NCBI RefSeq assembly: GCF_003332305.1
Contig: NZ_QOIO01000056.1
Coordinates: 1 to 37,216 of the forward strand
Source of the DNA: Microvirga aerophila
GTDB lineage: Bacteria; Pseudomonadota; Alphaproteobacteria; Rhizobiales; Beijerinckiaceae
DNA length: 37,216 nucleotides
Reading direction: 5' to 3'
The position numbers and the translations under genes were made by a program. The notes under the pieces are model-generated. The model saw only the letters and a list, made by a program, of their open reading frames with translations. It ran no database searches and had not been told where the DNA came from. This document shows positions 15,331-23,784 of the stretch, piece after piece. Positions within the stretch are counted from its first letter, which is position 1. Each line of letters opens with the position of its first letter.

Positions 15331-17027
15331 GCACGGCCACCGCTCCTCATCCGGCTTCAGCCGCAAACGCGGACCTGCCTGTCCTGGAGATCAACAATCT
15401 CGCGGTTTCCTATCGAAGCAATAATGATTTTCAACGCGTCGTTCACAACGTTTCGCTCCAGGTCCGCCCCGGCGAGATCGTGGCTCTCGTCGGCGAATCT
15501 GGCTCCGGCAAGACCACAACGGCACAGGCAGTCATTGGGCTCCTGGCTGAGAACGGTCGCTTGGAGTCCGGCGCTATCCGGCTCAACGGCACCGACATCG
15601 CCGGTTGGTCGGAGAAGCGGCTCGATACGATCCGCGGCAGCAAGATCAGCCTGATCCCGCAGGATCCGACCGGCTCGCTCAATCCGGTGAAGACCATAGG
15701 TACGCAGGTGGCCGAGGTGTTCCAGATCCACAGGCGGGGCACCCGCGCGGAGATCGAGGCGGGCGTCATCGACCTTCTCGCCCGCGTCGGCCTTTCGCAG
15801 CCGGAACTGCGCGCCCGGCAATATCCTCATGAATTGTCGGGTGGCATGCGCCAACGCGTTCTCATTGCGATCGCAGTCGCTATGCGTCCGGCCTTGATCA
15901 TCGCTGACGAGCCGACCAGCGCCCTCGATGTGACGGTGCAGCAGCGAATCCTCGATCTCATCGACGGATTGCGCGAGGAGTACGGCACAGCAGTTCTTCT
16001 CGTAACGCACGATCTCGGCGTGGCAGCGGACCGTGCGGACCATCTTGTCGTCCTGAAGGGCGGAAGGGTTCAGGAGCAGGGGCCGACTGCGGAAATCCTG
16101 GCGTCTCCGCGTAGCGATTACACACGCAAGCTTCTGGCGGATGCGCCATCGCTCGCCAAGGCGCAGCGCGTGAAACGAGCCGGGCCTCGACCGGCGCCCG
16201 AGGGTGGGCATGCCATCGTGGTCGAGGATCTCGTCCAGGATTTTCCCCTTGACCGTGGGCGGCGCGGAGCTTTCAGGGCAGTCGATGGAATTTCATTCAA
16301 GGTGGCGCGCGGGACGACCCACGCCGTCGTGGGTGAATCTGGATCGGGAAAGACGACGACCGCACGGAGCGTCGTTGGCTTCCAGAAACCGACCTCAGGG
16401 AGGATCCTGGTCGATGGGGTCGATGTCACCACTCTACGAGGTGAAGCCCTGCGCCAATTCCGCCGCACGATCCAGCTCGTCTATCAGAACCCCTTCGCCT
16501 CACTCGATCCGCTTCAGACCATCTATCAGATCATCGAGGAACCGCTTCTCAACTTCGATCCTTTGCCGCGGGAGGAGCGGGCGAGAAAAATTCATGCCAT
16601 CCTTGACCGGGTGAGGCTGCCGCAATCGGTTCTGACCCGAAGGCCTCGTACCCTGTCGGGAGGGCAAAGGCAGCGTGTCGCTCTCGCCCGCGCCCTGGTC
16701 CTCGAACCCCAGGTACTGGTGCTGGATGAGGCGGTGTCTGCTCTCGATGTCACGGTGCAGGCCCAGATCCTAGGACTCCTCGATGAACTCCAGCAGGCGC
16801 TCGGTCTCACTTATCTCTTCATCTCTCACGATCTCGCTGTGGTTCGGCAGATCTCCGATACGGTATCCGTCCTATACAATGGACGCCAAGTTGATAGCGG
16901 CACCGTGGAAGACGTCTTCCTGCGCCCTGGCAGCCCCTACACGCGAGAGCTCATCGGCGCGATCGCCGGGCAGCGGAACCTACCCATGATGAATACTTCA
17001 AATCATTTTGTCGGGACCGGCCAATGA
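15327..17027 (+). CDS. ABC transporter double ATP-binding protein (DppD-DppF fusion type)
   Basis: 566 residues with two complete ATPase domains fused in tandem, as in glutathione/peptide-type importers. First domain: Walker A GESGSGKTT near 55-63, signature LSGGMRQRV near 170, Walker B LIIADEPTSALD near 190. Second domain: Walker A GESGSGKTT near 334, signature LSGGQRQRV near 443, Walker B VLVLDEAVSALD near 464. It powers uptake by the two permeases. I chose ATG 15327 because it overlaps the permease stop and starts just before the domain; the same frame is open back to 14520 only by chance through the permease gene. Its stop overlaps the next start (ATGA at 17024). Confidence 0.93.
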   Translation: MSTATAPHPASAANADLPVLEINNLAVSYRSNNDFQRVVHNVSLQVRPGEIVALVGESGSGKTTTAQAVIGLLAENGRLESGAIRLNGTDIAGWSEKRLDTIRGSKISLIPQDPTGSLNPVKTIGTQVAEVFQIHRRGTRAEIEAGVIDLLARVGLSQPELRARQYPHELSGGMRQRVLIAIAVAMRPALIIADEPTSALDVTVQQRILDLIDGLREEYGTAVLLVTHDLGVAADRADHLVVLKGGRVQEQGPTAEILASPRSDYTRKLLADAPSLAKAQRVKRAGPRPAPEGGHAIVVEDLVQDFPLDRGRRGAFRAVDGISFKVARGTTHAVVGESGSGKTTTARSVVGFQKPTSGRILVDGVDVTTLRGEALRQFRRTIQLVYQNPFASLDPLQTIYQIIEEPLLNFDPLPREERARKIHAILDRVRLPQSVLTRRPRTLSGGQRQRVALARALVLEPQVLVLDEAVSALDVTVQAQILGLLDELQQALGLTYLFISHDLAVVRQISDTVSVLYNGRQVDSGTVEDVFLRPGSPYTRELIGAIAGQRNLPMMNTSNHFVGTGQ

Positions 17028-18070
17028 CAGAATTCTCACAGCCTAAGCGCCTCGGGTTCTTCACCCGCCTTCTTGACGAAGCGAACGCGGCGGAGCGCTA
17101 CCGGCTCGCCACCGAACAGATTATCCACGCTGAGTCCTATGGCTTCGATTCTGCATGGGTTGCACAGCTCCATTTCCGCGAGGCGGAGGGCGGCCTACCG
17201 TCTCCTCTCGTCTTCCTGGCCCATGTCGCGGCGCGCACGTCTAAGATCCGGCTCGGCACCGGCATCATCACGTTGCCGCTCGAAAACCCGGTTCGGGTCG
17301 CCGAAGATGCAGCGGTTCTTGACCTTCTGTCGGGAGGACGCCTCGAAGTCGGTATCGGGACAGGTGGCACACCCTCGTCGTTCGCTGCCTTTGGGTTGGA
17401 CAGCGCGAACCGGTCGGATATTTACGATCGGCATCTCGCGACTGTTCGAAATGCCTGGGCTGGTCACCCACTCGAGGGCGGCGACGCGCTCTACCCGTCC
17501 GCTTCGCACCTGAACGACCGCGTCTGGCAGGCAACCTTCTCCACATGGGGCGGCATTCGCGCCGGCAAGGCGGGCGACGGACTCATGCTGTCGCGTACGC
17601 AGCCCCGGACGAAGGAGGCCCCGCAGGCCGCTCTTGCCGAGATCCAGCATCCGATCATCGATGCTTACCTCGACGCGCTTCCCGAGGGGAGGGAGCCGCG
17701 GATCGTGGCGTCGCGTTCGGTCTTCGTGGCTGACACCCGCAAAGAAGCGCTGCATCTTGCCGAGAAGGGACTGCGCGGCGTCATCGATGGTTTTATCGCC
17801 AAGGGGCATGCAGTTCCGGGTGACAGCCTGCCTGAGATCATCACTGCCCTCGATACCCATGTGGGCACGCCAGACGACGTCATCCGGTCCCTTGAGGCGG
17901 ACACGACGCTTGAGCGCGCGACAGACATCGTCTTCCAAGTGCATTCGGTCGACCCGCCCCATTCCTACATCCTGCGGTCGATCGAACTGATCGCTACTGA
18001 AGTGGCGCCAGCTCTTGGCTGGCGTAAGCTGGAACCCCAGGTGGAGAGGCGCGTCGCCCTCGTGCGCTGA
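17024..18070 (+). CDS. luciferase-like FMN-dependent monooxygenase (KPN_01858-like)
   Basis: 348 residues of the bacterial luciferase TIM-barrel family, which uses reduced flavin and oxygen to oxidise a substrate. Family features: LGFFTRLLDE at the start, HAESYGFDSAWVAQLHF, RTSKIRLGTGIITLPLENPVRVAEDAAVLDLLSGGRLEVGIGTGG. It fits what I recall as TIGR04027 (KPN_01858), defined by co-occurrence with the ABC transporter and the CMD/AhpD proteins seen here. The gene overlaps the ATPase gene by four bases, so uptake and oxidation are tied. No flavin reductase is in the operon; an FMN reductase lies at 24604-25167 but is not linked. The substrate is unknown. Confidence 0.88.
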   Translation: MTEFSQPKRLGFFTRLLDEANAAERYRLATEQIIHAESYGFDSAWVAQLHFREAEGGLPSPLVFLAHVAARTSKIRLGTGIITLPLENPVRVAEDAAVLDLLSGGRLEVGIGTGGTPSSFAAFGLDSANRSDIYDRHLATVRNAWAGHPLEGGDALYPSASHLNDRVWQATFSTWGGIRAGKAGDGLMLSRTQPRTKEAPQAALAEIQHPIIDAYLDALPEGREPRIVASRSVFVADTRKEALHLAEKGLRGVIDGFIAKGHAVPGDSLPEIITALDTHVGTPDDVIRSLEADTTLERATDIVFQVHSVDPPHSYILRSIELIATEVAPALGWRKLEPQVERRVALVR

Positions 18071-18118
18071 GCCCCTTTGAACCCAACTTCTTCAATCCAT
18101 CCGCAATGTGAGCAAACC

Positions 18119-18781
18119 ATGAGTGCAGCACCACCGGACGTCATCGATCTTCTGGCCGGCATCGAGCCAGCATCACCTCTGTACGACATACGCAATCAAC
18201 GGGCCCAAGCGCGGGAGAATGCGCAGAAGAGCTACCTCGCGCTCTTCGAGCCTGAAGTCCCCGGCGACCTTACCACGGTGGAACGATTTGCCGTCGCAAA
18301 CTTCGTGGCCGGCCTTCATCGGCAGCCCGCGGTGGCCGAGTTCTATGCTGCCGGCCTGCACAGGCTTGCCGAGCGCCGCATTTCGGATGCGATTGTGACG
18401 GAGATCTCTCGCGGCAGCACGCGGGGACCTTATGGCCGGTATCCAGACGGACCTCTATCCGTTGAGGATGTGGCTGGGCCTGGCTATCAGGTCGCGCCTG
18501 AAAACCAGCAGGTGCTCGGGCGCAAGCTGATTGCTGCGCTCGAACATGCACATCTCCTTGTTTTCCATCCCCGCGATGCAAGTCCTGCTGCCCTTCAGAC
18601 GCTACTCAATGCCGGGTGGTCGACAACCGGCATCGTCACCCTCTCGCAGTTAATATCATTCTTGGCGTTCCAGATCCGTGTAGTCGCGGGACTGCGTACC
18701 TTGTCCTCCGCATCCGAAGCACCAGTCGATGTCCCCCGCACGGCCGTATTTACAGGCGTTTTGGCCTCTGGCCGCGTTTGA
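18119..18781 (+). CDS. CMD-domain protein, Avi_7170-like, without CxxC
   Basis: 220 residues from ATG 18119 (GTGAG about seven bases upstream); an in-frame TTG at 18077 has no ribosome site. It is all-alpha and related to the carboxymuconolactone decarboxylase/AhpD fold, with FAVANFVAGLHRQPAVAEFY in the N-terminal half and LLNAGWSTTGIVTLSQLISFLAFQIRVVAGLR in the C-terminal half. Unlike AhpD it has no CxxC pair, so thiol peroxidase chemistry is unlikely. Fits TIGR04029 (Avi_7170) as I recall it. It lies between the monooxygenase and the AhpD-like gene, 16 bp from the latter, and may act as its partner or as an isomerase/decarboxylase. Confidence 0.83.
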   Translation: MSAAPPDVIDLLAGIEPASPLYDIRNQRAQARENAQKSYLALFEPEVPGDLTTVERFAVANFVAGLHRQPAVAEFYAAGLHRLAERRISDAIVTEISRGSTRGPYGRYPDGPLSVEDVAGPGYQVAPENQQVLGRKLIAALEHAHLLVFHPRDASPAALQTLLNAGWSTTGIVTLSQLISFLAFQIRVVAGLRTLSSASEAPVDVPRTAVFTGVLASGRV

Positions 18782-18797
18782 GAAGGAAGGTTCGAAT

Positions 18798-19409
18798 ATG
18801 ACCCAGACGACTTTGTCCTACCCGGGCAATCGGGAGCCTGTTGCCTTCACTCAGGAGGAACTCGGCTGGCTGCCTTGGCTCGAGCCGTACCCCGCAGACC
18901 AATTGACGGAGAGACATTGGGCAGGGCTGGTTGACGCCTCGCGCGCGAAGTCACCGTATTTCATGTTGCTTGCGCGTGATCCGGACATTCTTCAAGCGAG
19001 GACCAAAACGGACAAAGACATCTTTTACAACACGAGCAACGGCTTGCCGCGAGCCGAGCGCGAAATCGCGGCGACCGCAGCCTCTCGATACAACGGCTGC
19101 ATCTTCTGCGCCTCCGTCCATTCCCGGTTCGCCAGTCAGTACTCCAAGCGCAAGGACGACGTCCAGCGTCTCCTCGATCAGGGTACTGATACGGACATCG
19201 ACCCCCGCTGGAACGCGATCATAGCCGCCTCCGTGGCGCTGACTGCAACCCCAGTCGCCTTCGGCGACGCAGAGATAGAGGCCTTGCGTGCAGCGGGGCT
19301 CGATGACCTGGAGATCGTTGACGTTATCAACGGCGCAGCCTTCTTCAATTGGGCGAACCGGCTGATGCTATCACTGGGCGAGCCGACACCTCCGACGAAG
19401 CTTGCGTAA
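18798..19409 (+). CDS. AhpD-like alkylhydroperoxidase-domain protein, Avi_7169-like
   Basis: 203 residues from ATG 18798, preceded by AAGGAAGG. The AhpD active-site pattern is intact: E89 upstream, then C101-x2-C104-x3-H108 in NGCIFCASVHSRF. The rest is helical with the family ending AAFFNWANRLMLSLGEP. AhpD-type proteins reduce peroxides or disulfides through the two cysteines. Fits TIGR04030 (Avi_7169) as I recall it. It closes the operon and could detoxify peroxide leaked by the flavin monooxygenase or handle a peroxy or thiol intermediate. The start at 18729 of the open frame is inside the preceding gene and unlikely. Confidence 0.88.
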   Translation: MTQTTLSYPGNREPVAFTQEELGWLPWLEPYPADQLTERHWAGLVDASRAKSPYFMLLARDPDILQARTKTDKDIFYNTSNGLPRAEREIAATAASRYNGCIFCASVHSRFASQYSKRKDDVQRLLDQGTDTDIDPRWNAIIAASVALTATPVAFGDAEIEALRAAGLDDLEIVDVINGAAFFNWANRLMLSLGEPTPPTKLA

Positions 19410-19599
19410 GCCCAAGACTTGGAGTCTATCTCCCTCAAACGTCGTTTGTAAAAGGTTGTCTCGGCAAATCGGGTGGCTCGTAACGGTCGCGCCGTTCCTT
19501 CCGCAATCACAACCTGGATTGACCAAGAGATACCCTTGCGATCGCGGGTGCACACTGGCGCTGCGTTGTAGCTCAATGCTCGGTCGGATCCGTTCATGC

Positions 19600-20101
19600 C
19601 TAAGCCAATGCGGCTTGGGCCTGCGGGAGCGCGCCCAATACGGCCCCATAGACAGCCCGCCAAGGTGGTCAGCGGCGTCCGATGGCCATAGTTCAAGCCG
19701 ATAAATCCTGGGGGCTCAAGCTGCCGCGCCGTCGATGCGCCGTCATATTCCGAAGCCATCCGCGGATGGATGTAGGGCAGGAGGGGCAGGCCGCAGACGA
19801 GGAGAAACAGCCCATGTAAAACGCCCACTCCGGCGCCAAGCCACCATGTGTAGAGCCCCAGGCTTGCAAACAGGACAAAGTACAGGAAGGCGAACACACA
19901 CCCGCCTATGACATAAAACACAAAGCCGATGATCACAGCTCGGCGCCGGTCGCCTGTAAAGAACGTGCCAGCCAGAAACGGCAAGCTGAGCCGGGAGAGG
20001 CCCAGTCCCTGCGCGCCCTGAAGGATCGTCGTCATCGCAACCGTCGCCGCGAGTCCCCAGATCATCATGCTCCAGAGCGGAGGCAGGCTCAAAGCGGTCA
20101 T
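19600..20101 (-). pseudogene. four-helix membrane protein with apparent frameshift near its C-terminus
   Basis: From ATG 20101, which overlaps the GH15 stop (ATGA), about 150 residues read as a conserved membrane protein: WGLAATVAMTTILQGAQGLGL, FTGDRRRAVIIGFVFYVIGG, HGLFLLVCGLPLLPYIHPRMASE, and QLEPPGFIGLNYGHRTPLTTL. Relatives I know end soon after with a helix like YGAxLGA. Here the frame runs instead into non-family sequence and continues to 19178, across the end of the opposite-strand AhpD-like gene. A shift near 19650-19656 restores YGAVLGALPQAQAALA and a stop at 19600-19602. So the real gene is probably about 165 residues with a one-base insertion or two-base deletion (or sequence error). 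Function unknown; it is the last gene of the minus-strand operon. Confidence 0.65.
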
Positions 20102-21945
20102 CGGCATGAGCCCCATTGCGCGTCGGCGAGCGCCATGGCAGCGTTGATCAGGCCCACATGGGTGAAGGCTTGCGGAAAGTTGCCGAGGGCCTTTCCGGTC
20201 ACAACATCGATCTCCTCTGCGTAAAGACCAAGGTCGTTGGCGAATGAAAGGATATGCTCAAAGGCTTCTCTGGCATCGGTCAAGTCCCCGCGTTTCGCCA
20301 GGTTGTCGACGGCCCAGAAGCTACAAATTCCGAAGGCGCCTTCTGGTGCCGCCATCCCGTCTGTTCCCTGTTCATAGCGATAGAGGAGGCCATCGCATCC
20401 TAGGCGCTCGCGTATCCTGTCGAAGGTAGCGCGCATGTGTGCGTCGCCGGGATCCTTGTAGCCTAAGCAACCCATCAGCAGCAGCGCGGCGTCCAGGCGG
20501 TCGCCATCGAACTCGGCAACATAGCTGTCTAGGGCTTCACTGAAGCCGCGAGCTTCAATGGCCTGAGCGATGGTGTCGCGCTCCAGCTGCAAGCGCTCTA
20601 GGTCGATCCGGACACATCCTTGCTCATGCAGTTTGATCAGGCTGTCGAGCGCTGCCCAGCACATGACCTTCGAGAAGGTGTAATGCCGCTTGGCTCCGCG
20701 GATTTCCCAAATGCCTTGGTCAGGTTCCCCCCAGTGCTTGCAGACCATCTCGCCGAAGCCTGCAAGCAGCTTCTGCTCGTCGGCCTGTAGCCGTCCGCCG
20801 CTACTGACGAAGTGGTAGGCGGCTGATACCACCTCCCCATAGACGTCGAGCTGGATTTGCGTGTGGGCCCCATTGCCGACCCGGACACGACGGGATCTCC
20901 TGTAGCCGGACAGGTGAGCGAGCTCCTTTTCCACAAGGTTTGTTCGACCATAGACATCGTACATGATCTGGAGCTTGGGCCATGTCAGGCGTGTGGCCTG
21001 AAGGAGCCATTGCAGGAATGACCCAGCCTCATCCTGATAACCCAGGCCTGTGAACGCCCTCATGGTGAGGGCGGCGTCTCGAAGCCAGCAATAGCGATAG
21101 TCCCAGTTGCGATCAGCCCCAATCGCTTCGGGAAGGGATGTGGTCGGGGCGGCGACCACCGCACCTGACAGAGCGAAGGTCATCAGCTTCAGCGTGATGG
21201 CGCTGCGCTGGACTGCCTCCTTATACGGACCCTCATAGGTGCAGCGGCACGTCCAATTCCTCCACCATTGCACGGTTGCCTCGAGCCGTGCCTGAGCGTG
21301 CTCCCCTAAAGGGGCGACAACGCCGATGTCGCCTTTCGTGTAGGCGAGCGAGAAGTAAACATGCTCGCCAGCTCTGATGCGAACCTGTCCGATAATCGCG
21401 GCTTCATCCGGCGCCACCTCAAGGCGAGCGTCCGAGCTCAGAAGGCAGAGTTCGTCGCCCCAGGCGCAGGACCATCCAAGGGCGCCACGGGAGCGGATAC
21501 GAACCTTCTGCCGCCCGTAGTCCGGGCGCGGCTCGAAACGCACATTCACTGTCATCTCTCCATCGATGCCCTCCACAATCCGAAGGATCTCGCGCGTGGG
21601 GGCGAGATGGTCCGCAACGTCCCCGATCGGCATCAGGTCGGTCAGGCGCACTGCGCCGGAGGCGGTCCGAAGCGTGGTTTCCAAGACTGGGGTTTCCGGC
21701 AAGTAGCGCCGCGACGACTGAAACTCCTGCGTTGGCTCAATGACAAACCGTCCGCCACGGTTTTGATCGAGGAGGGCGGCGAAGATGCTCGGTCCGGAAA
21801 AATGCGGCAGGCAGAGCCAGTCGATAGAGCCTGCGCGAGACACGAGAGCGGCGGTACGGCAGTCACCAATGATCCCATAGTCGCCAATCTCAGGATCAAT
21901 GTGTCCAACAGCGGAAAGGTCATCGCGGAAAGCGACGTCGTGCAT
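20098..21945 (-). CDS. glycoside hydrolase family 15 protein (glucoamylase/trehalase-like)
   Basis: 615 residues from ATG 21945 (GGAAG nine bases upstream); the open frame reaches 22002 but would overlap the preceding gene. An N-terminal beta-sandwich (IGDYGIIGDCRTAALVSRAGSIDWLCLPHFSGPSIFAALLD) precedes the (alpha/alpha)6 barrel with the hallmark RNWDYRYCWLRDAALTM. The likely catalytic acid is E414 in QGIWEIRG and the base is in the YAEEID motif (577-578). There is no signal peptide, so it is cytoplasmic. Members hydrolyse alpha-glucosidic bonds in maltooligosaccharides or trehalose. It lies five bases after the DUF2231 gene and overlaps the next gene by four bases. The substrate is not determined. 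Confidence 0.92.
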   Translation of the reverse strand: MHDVAFRDDLSAVGHIDPEIGDYGIIGDCRTAALVSRAGSIDWLCLPHFSGPSIFAALLDQNRGGRFVIEPTQEFQSSRRYLPETPVLETTLRTASGAVRLTDLMPIGDVADHLAPTREILRIVEGIDGEMTVNVRFEPRPDYGRQKVRIRSRGALGWSCAWGDELCLLSSDARLEVAPDEAAIIGQVRIRAGEHVYFSLAYTKGDIGVVAPLGEHAQARLEATVQWWRNWTCRCTYEGPYKEAVQRSAITLKLMTFALSGAVVAAPTTSLPEAIGADRNWDYRYCWLRDAALTMRAFTGLGYQDEAGSFLQWLLQATRLTWPKLQIMYDVYGRTNLVEKELAHLSGYRRSRRVRVGNGAHTQIQLDVYGEVVSAAYHFVSSGGRLQADEQKLLAGFGEMVCKHWGEPDQGIWEIRGAKRHYTFSKVMCWAALDSLIKLHEQGCVRIDLERLQLERDTIAQAIEARGFSEALDSYVAEFDGDRLDAALLLMGCLGYKDPGDAHMRATFDRIRERLGCDGLLYRYEQGTDGMAAPEGAFGICSFWAVDNLAKRGDLTDAREAFEHILSFANDLGLYAEEIDVVTGKALGNFPQAFTHVGLINAAMALADAQWGSCR

Positions 21946-21950
21946 CCGGA

Positions 21951-22427
21951 TCAGCTTCCCTGATCCGACACTGCGACCCGGTGGCGATAAACCATCTCCC
22001 ACCCCCGCCAGCCTGTATACAGCAGCAGCAGAACCACGACGAGCGAGATGAGAAGCCCGGTCGGTAATACCGCAGCGTCCCCGGCTTCATAGCGACGATA
22101 CCAGTTCCACAATGACAGAAGGACTACCACCACGTTGCCAATCATGTGGTGCCAAGCGGCCGACAGGCTGCGGATACGCCGATCGCCGAGAAAATCGGTC
22201 AGACCGGCGACGGCGGCGAGCGCCGCCATGATCAAAGCCGCCCCCAACAGATAAAGGGAAGCCGCGCTCCAGGCGGTGTTGCCGGTGTTCCAGAAGAGCA
22301 GGTCGCATACGAGAGTGCCTACGAGGAAAGCAACCGGAAATGGGATCAGCATCGGATGCAACGGATGCCCAGCAATCTTTGCGGTGCTTTGGGGATTCCC
22401 TGTCCGGACGGCGTTTTCTGCTCGCAT
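21951..22427 (-). CDS. DUF2231 membrane protein
   Basis: 158 residues with four helices. The family opening TAKIAGHPLHPMLIPFPVAFLVGTLVCDLLF is clear, with later helices ASLYLLGAALIMAALAAVAGLTDFL, IGNVVVVLLSLWNWY and LLISLVVVLLLLYTGWRG. DUF2231 proteins are inner-membrane proteins of unknown function, sometimes next to redox or cytochrome genes. ATG 22427 has GGAG six bases upstream; ATG 22439 is an alternative. The gap to the sigma gene stop upstream is about 40 bp, and the GH15 gene follows after five bases, so it belongs to the same transcript. Confidence 0.85.
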   Translation of the reverse strand: MRAENAVRTGNPQSTAKIAGHPLHPMLIPFPVAFLVGTLVCDLLFWNTGNTAWSAASLYLLGAALIMAALAAVAGLTDFLGDRRIRSLSAAWHHMIGNVVVVLLSLWNWYRRYEAGDAAVLPTGLLISLVVVLLLLYTGWRGWEMVYRHRVAVSDQGS

Positions 22428-22468
22428 GGCGTACTCCATTCCTTAGTTGGCGGGGTATTCCGCACTGG

Positions 22469-23179
22469 TTATTTTTTTGGCTGGCCCAGCAGATTGATCC
22501 GCTCCAGCACGGCTTCCGTGATCCGGGCGCAGCGAGTCCCGGCGCAGGGGAAGACATCGCTCACAGCAGATGACAGGGTTTTATCAAGGGACTGCCGAAG
22601 GAGGCGCCGGGCGCGATGAAGTCGCGTCTTTACAGTCTCAGGCCGGAGGCCGAGATGTATGGCTGTCTCTTCAGTACTCATCTCCTCGATATCCCGGAGA
22701 ACGAAGACCATGCGGAACGGATCAGGCAATTGATCCACCGCTCGCTCGAGCAGGCGCCGGACTTCGGCCCGGGCCGCAGCCGCTTCAGGGTCGCTGTCCT
22801 GACTTAACGACGGCAGGTAGATCACGCGGGACGCTCCCTGATCGTTGATTCCATCGATGTCCTTCAATCCGACCATAGTGCGCCGTCGTCGGAGGCGACC
22901 GAGTGCCTCGTTGAGCGCGATGCGCGTGAGCCAGGTCGAGAGCTGCGCCTCGCCTCGGAAACCATCGAGATGCGTGAAGGCGCGAACATAGGCCTCCTGA
23001 ACCACATCCTCCGCCTCGCTATCGTCATTCAGGACGCTGCGGGCAACGCGGTAGAGGCGGCGGTTGTGTCTCTGCATAATGAGCTGGACAGCGGCCGCGT
23101 CCCGGTTCCGGGCTCGTTCCACCAGGGCTCCATCATCGAGCATGTCCAACGATGCCGCCGTGACCGCCGCCGTTTGCAT
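22469..23179 (-). CDS. ECF-type RNA polymerase sigma factor with Cys-bearing C-terminal tail
   Basis: 236 residues. Region 2 (about 32-100: NDDSEAEDVVQEAYVRAFTHLDGFRGEAQLSTWLTRIALNEALGRLRR) and region 4 (about 145-200: LPDPFRMVFVLRDIEEMSTEETAIHLGLRPETVKTRLHRARRLLR) are typical of ECF sigma factors. Beyond region 4 a roughly 35-residue tail contains FPCAGTRCARITEAVLERI, with two Cys five apart. The ATG at 23179 has AGGAG seven bases upstream; an in-frame TTG at 23185 sits too close to that site. No anti-sigma gene is recognisable next to it, so the tail could be the regulatory part (inference). Its neighbours are a cupredoxin and a secreted protein upstream and DUF2231/GH15 downstream, which suggests control of a redox or envelope stress response. 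Confidence 0.92.
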   Translation of the reverse strand: MQTAAVTAASLDMLDDGALVERARNRDAAAVQLIMQRHNRRLYRVARSVLNDDSEAEDVVQEAYVRAFTHLDGFRGEAQLSTWLTRIALNEALGRLRRRRTMVGLKDIDGINDQGASRVIYLPSLSQDSDPEAAAARAEVRRLLERAVDQLPDPFRMVFVLRDIEEMSTEETAIHLGLRPETVKTRLHRARRLLRQSLDKTLSSAVSDVFPCAGTRCARITEAVLERINLLGQPKK

Positions 23180-23253
23180 GGCCAAGCTCCTGTCTCTGCC
23201 TTATTAGATGAAGCATCGGGGAAAAGGTTCCCGCTGCCCTAGCGGACAGATGC

Positions 23254-23784
23254 CTACGACCGTGTCACGATACCTCGGCGCATGATCTCATCGACGGATG
23301 GGAAGGCTTGGAGCGCGATTTCGGGAATTGGCTCCCCGATGACTGGCTGCCTCAATGGGTTGTCCATGGGAAGCCTGTCGGGTCGGCCGACGACAATTCG
23401 GCCGACCATGCCGGCATGTTCGTGCGGGACGCAGAAGAAGTCGTAAATGCCTTCCTGGACGAACGTGACGGAGAAGGTTTCGTTCGGTAACGGGTAGTCC
23501 GAATTCCATGGCTCAGCCCCTTCTGGCATACGGAGAGGGCGCTCGAAATTCCTTGGATGGTAAGCCGTGGCCGTGTGAGAGTTGCCGGAATCCAGGTTAA
23601 CGCAGCGGATGGTCTGACCGGGTTGCACGTGAAGACCAATGGGATTGAACCAGACGTGCGAGCCGTCATTGTTGCCCTGCATCCTGATCTCGACCGGCGC
23701 ACTGGCCAGCGGGGGCCGGGGCTATGCCAGACCGGCGAGGAGAGCTCCGCCGGTCCGCAGGATGTGGCGGCGCGTTGGTGTCAC
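23254..23784 (-). pseudogene. Tat-exported cupredoxin interrupted by an in-frame TAG in its signal peptide
   Basis: Reading from GTG 23784, which overlaps the stop of the previous gene, the product begins with a twin-arginine leader TPTRRHILRTGGALLAGLA, then TAG at 23722-23724 (codon 21), then the same frame continues PRPPLASAPVEIRMQGNNDG into a plastocyanin-like domain. Type 1 copper ligands look intact: H70 (NSHTATAYH), C118-x2-H121-x4-M126 (FFCVPHEHAGM). The TAG stands where a Leu or similar is expected and is one base from TTG. Translation from ATG 23682 would give a 142-residue cytoplasmic form without leader. Intact relatives are periplasmic electron-transfer or copper-binding proteins. 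The TAG is either a real amber mutation or a base error; I note also C61 where Trp is common. Confidence 0.75.

Noticed and set aside
19178..19599. C-terminal 140 residues of the frame that continues from the membrane protein
   Set aside because: It reads the complement of the AhpD-like gene and the spacer and has no family similarity; it arises from the frameshift.
19555..19620. tRNA-like stretch containing GTAGCTCAATG
   Set aside because: No acceptor stem or TTCGA arm can be folded around it.
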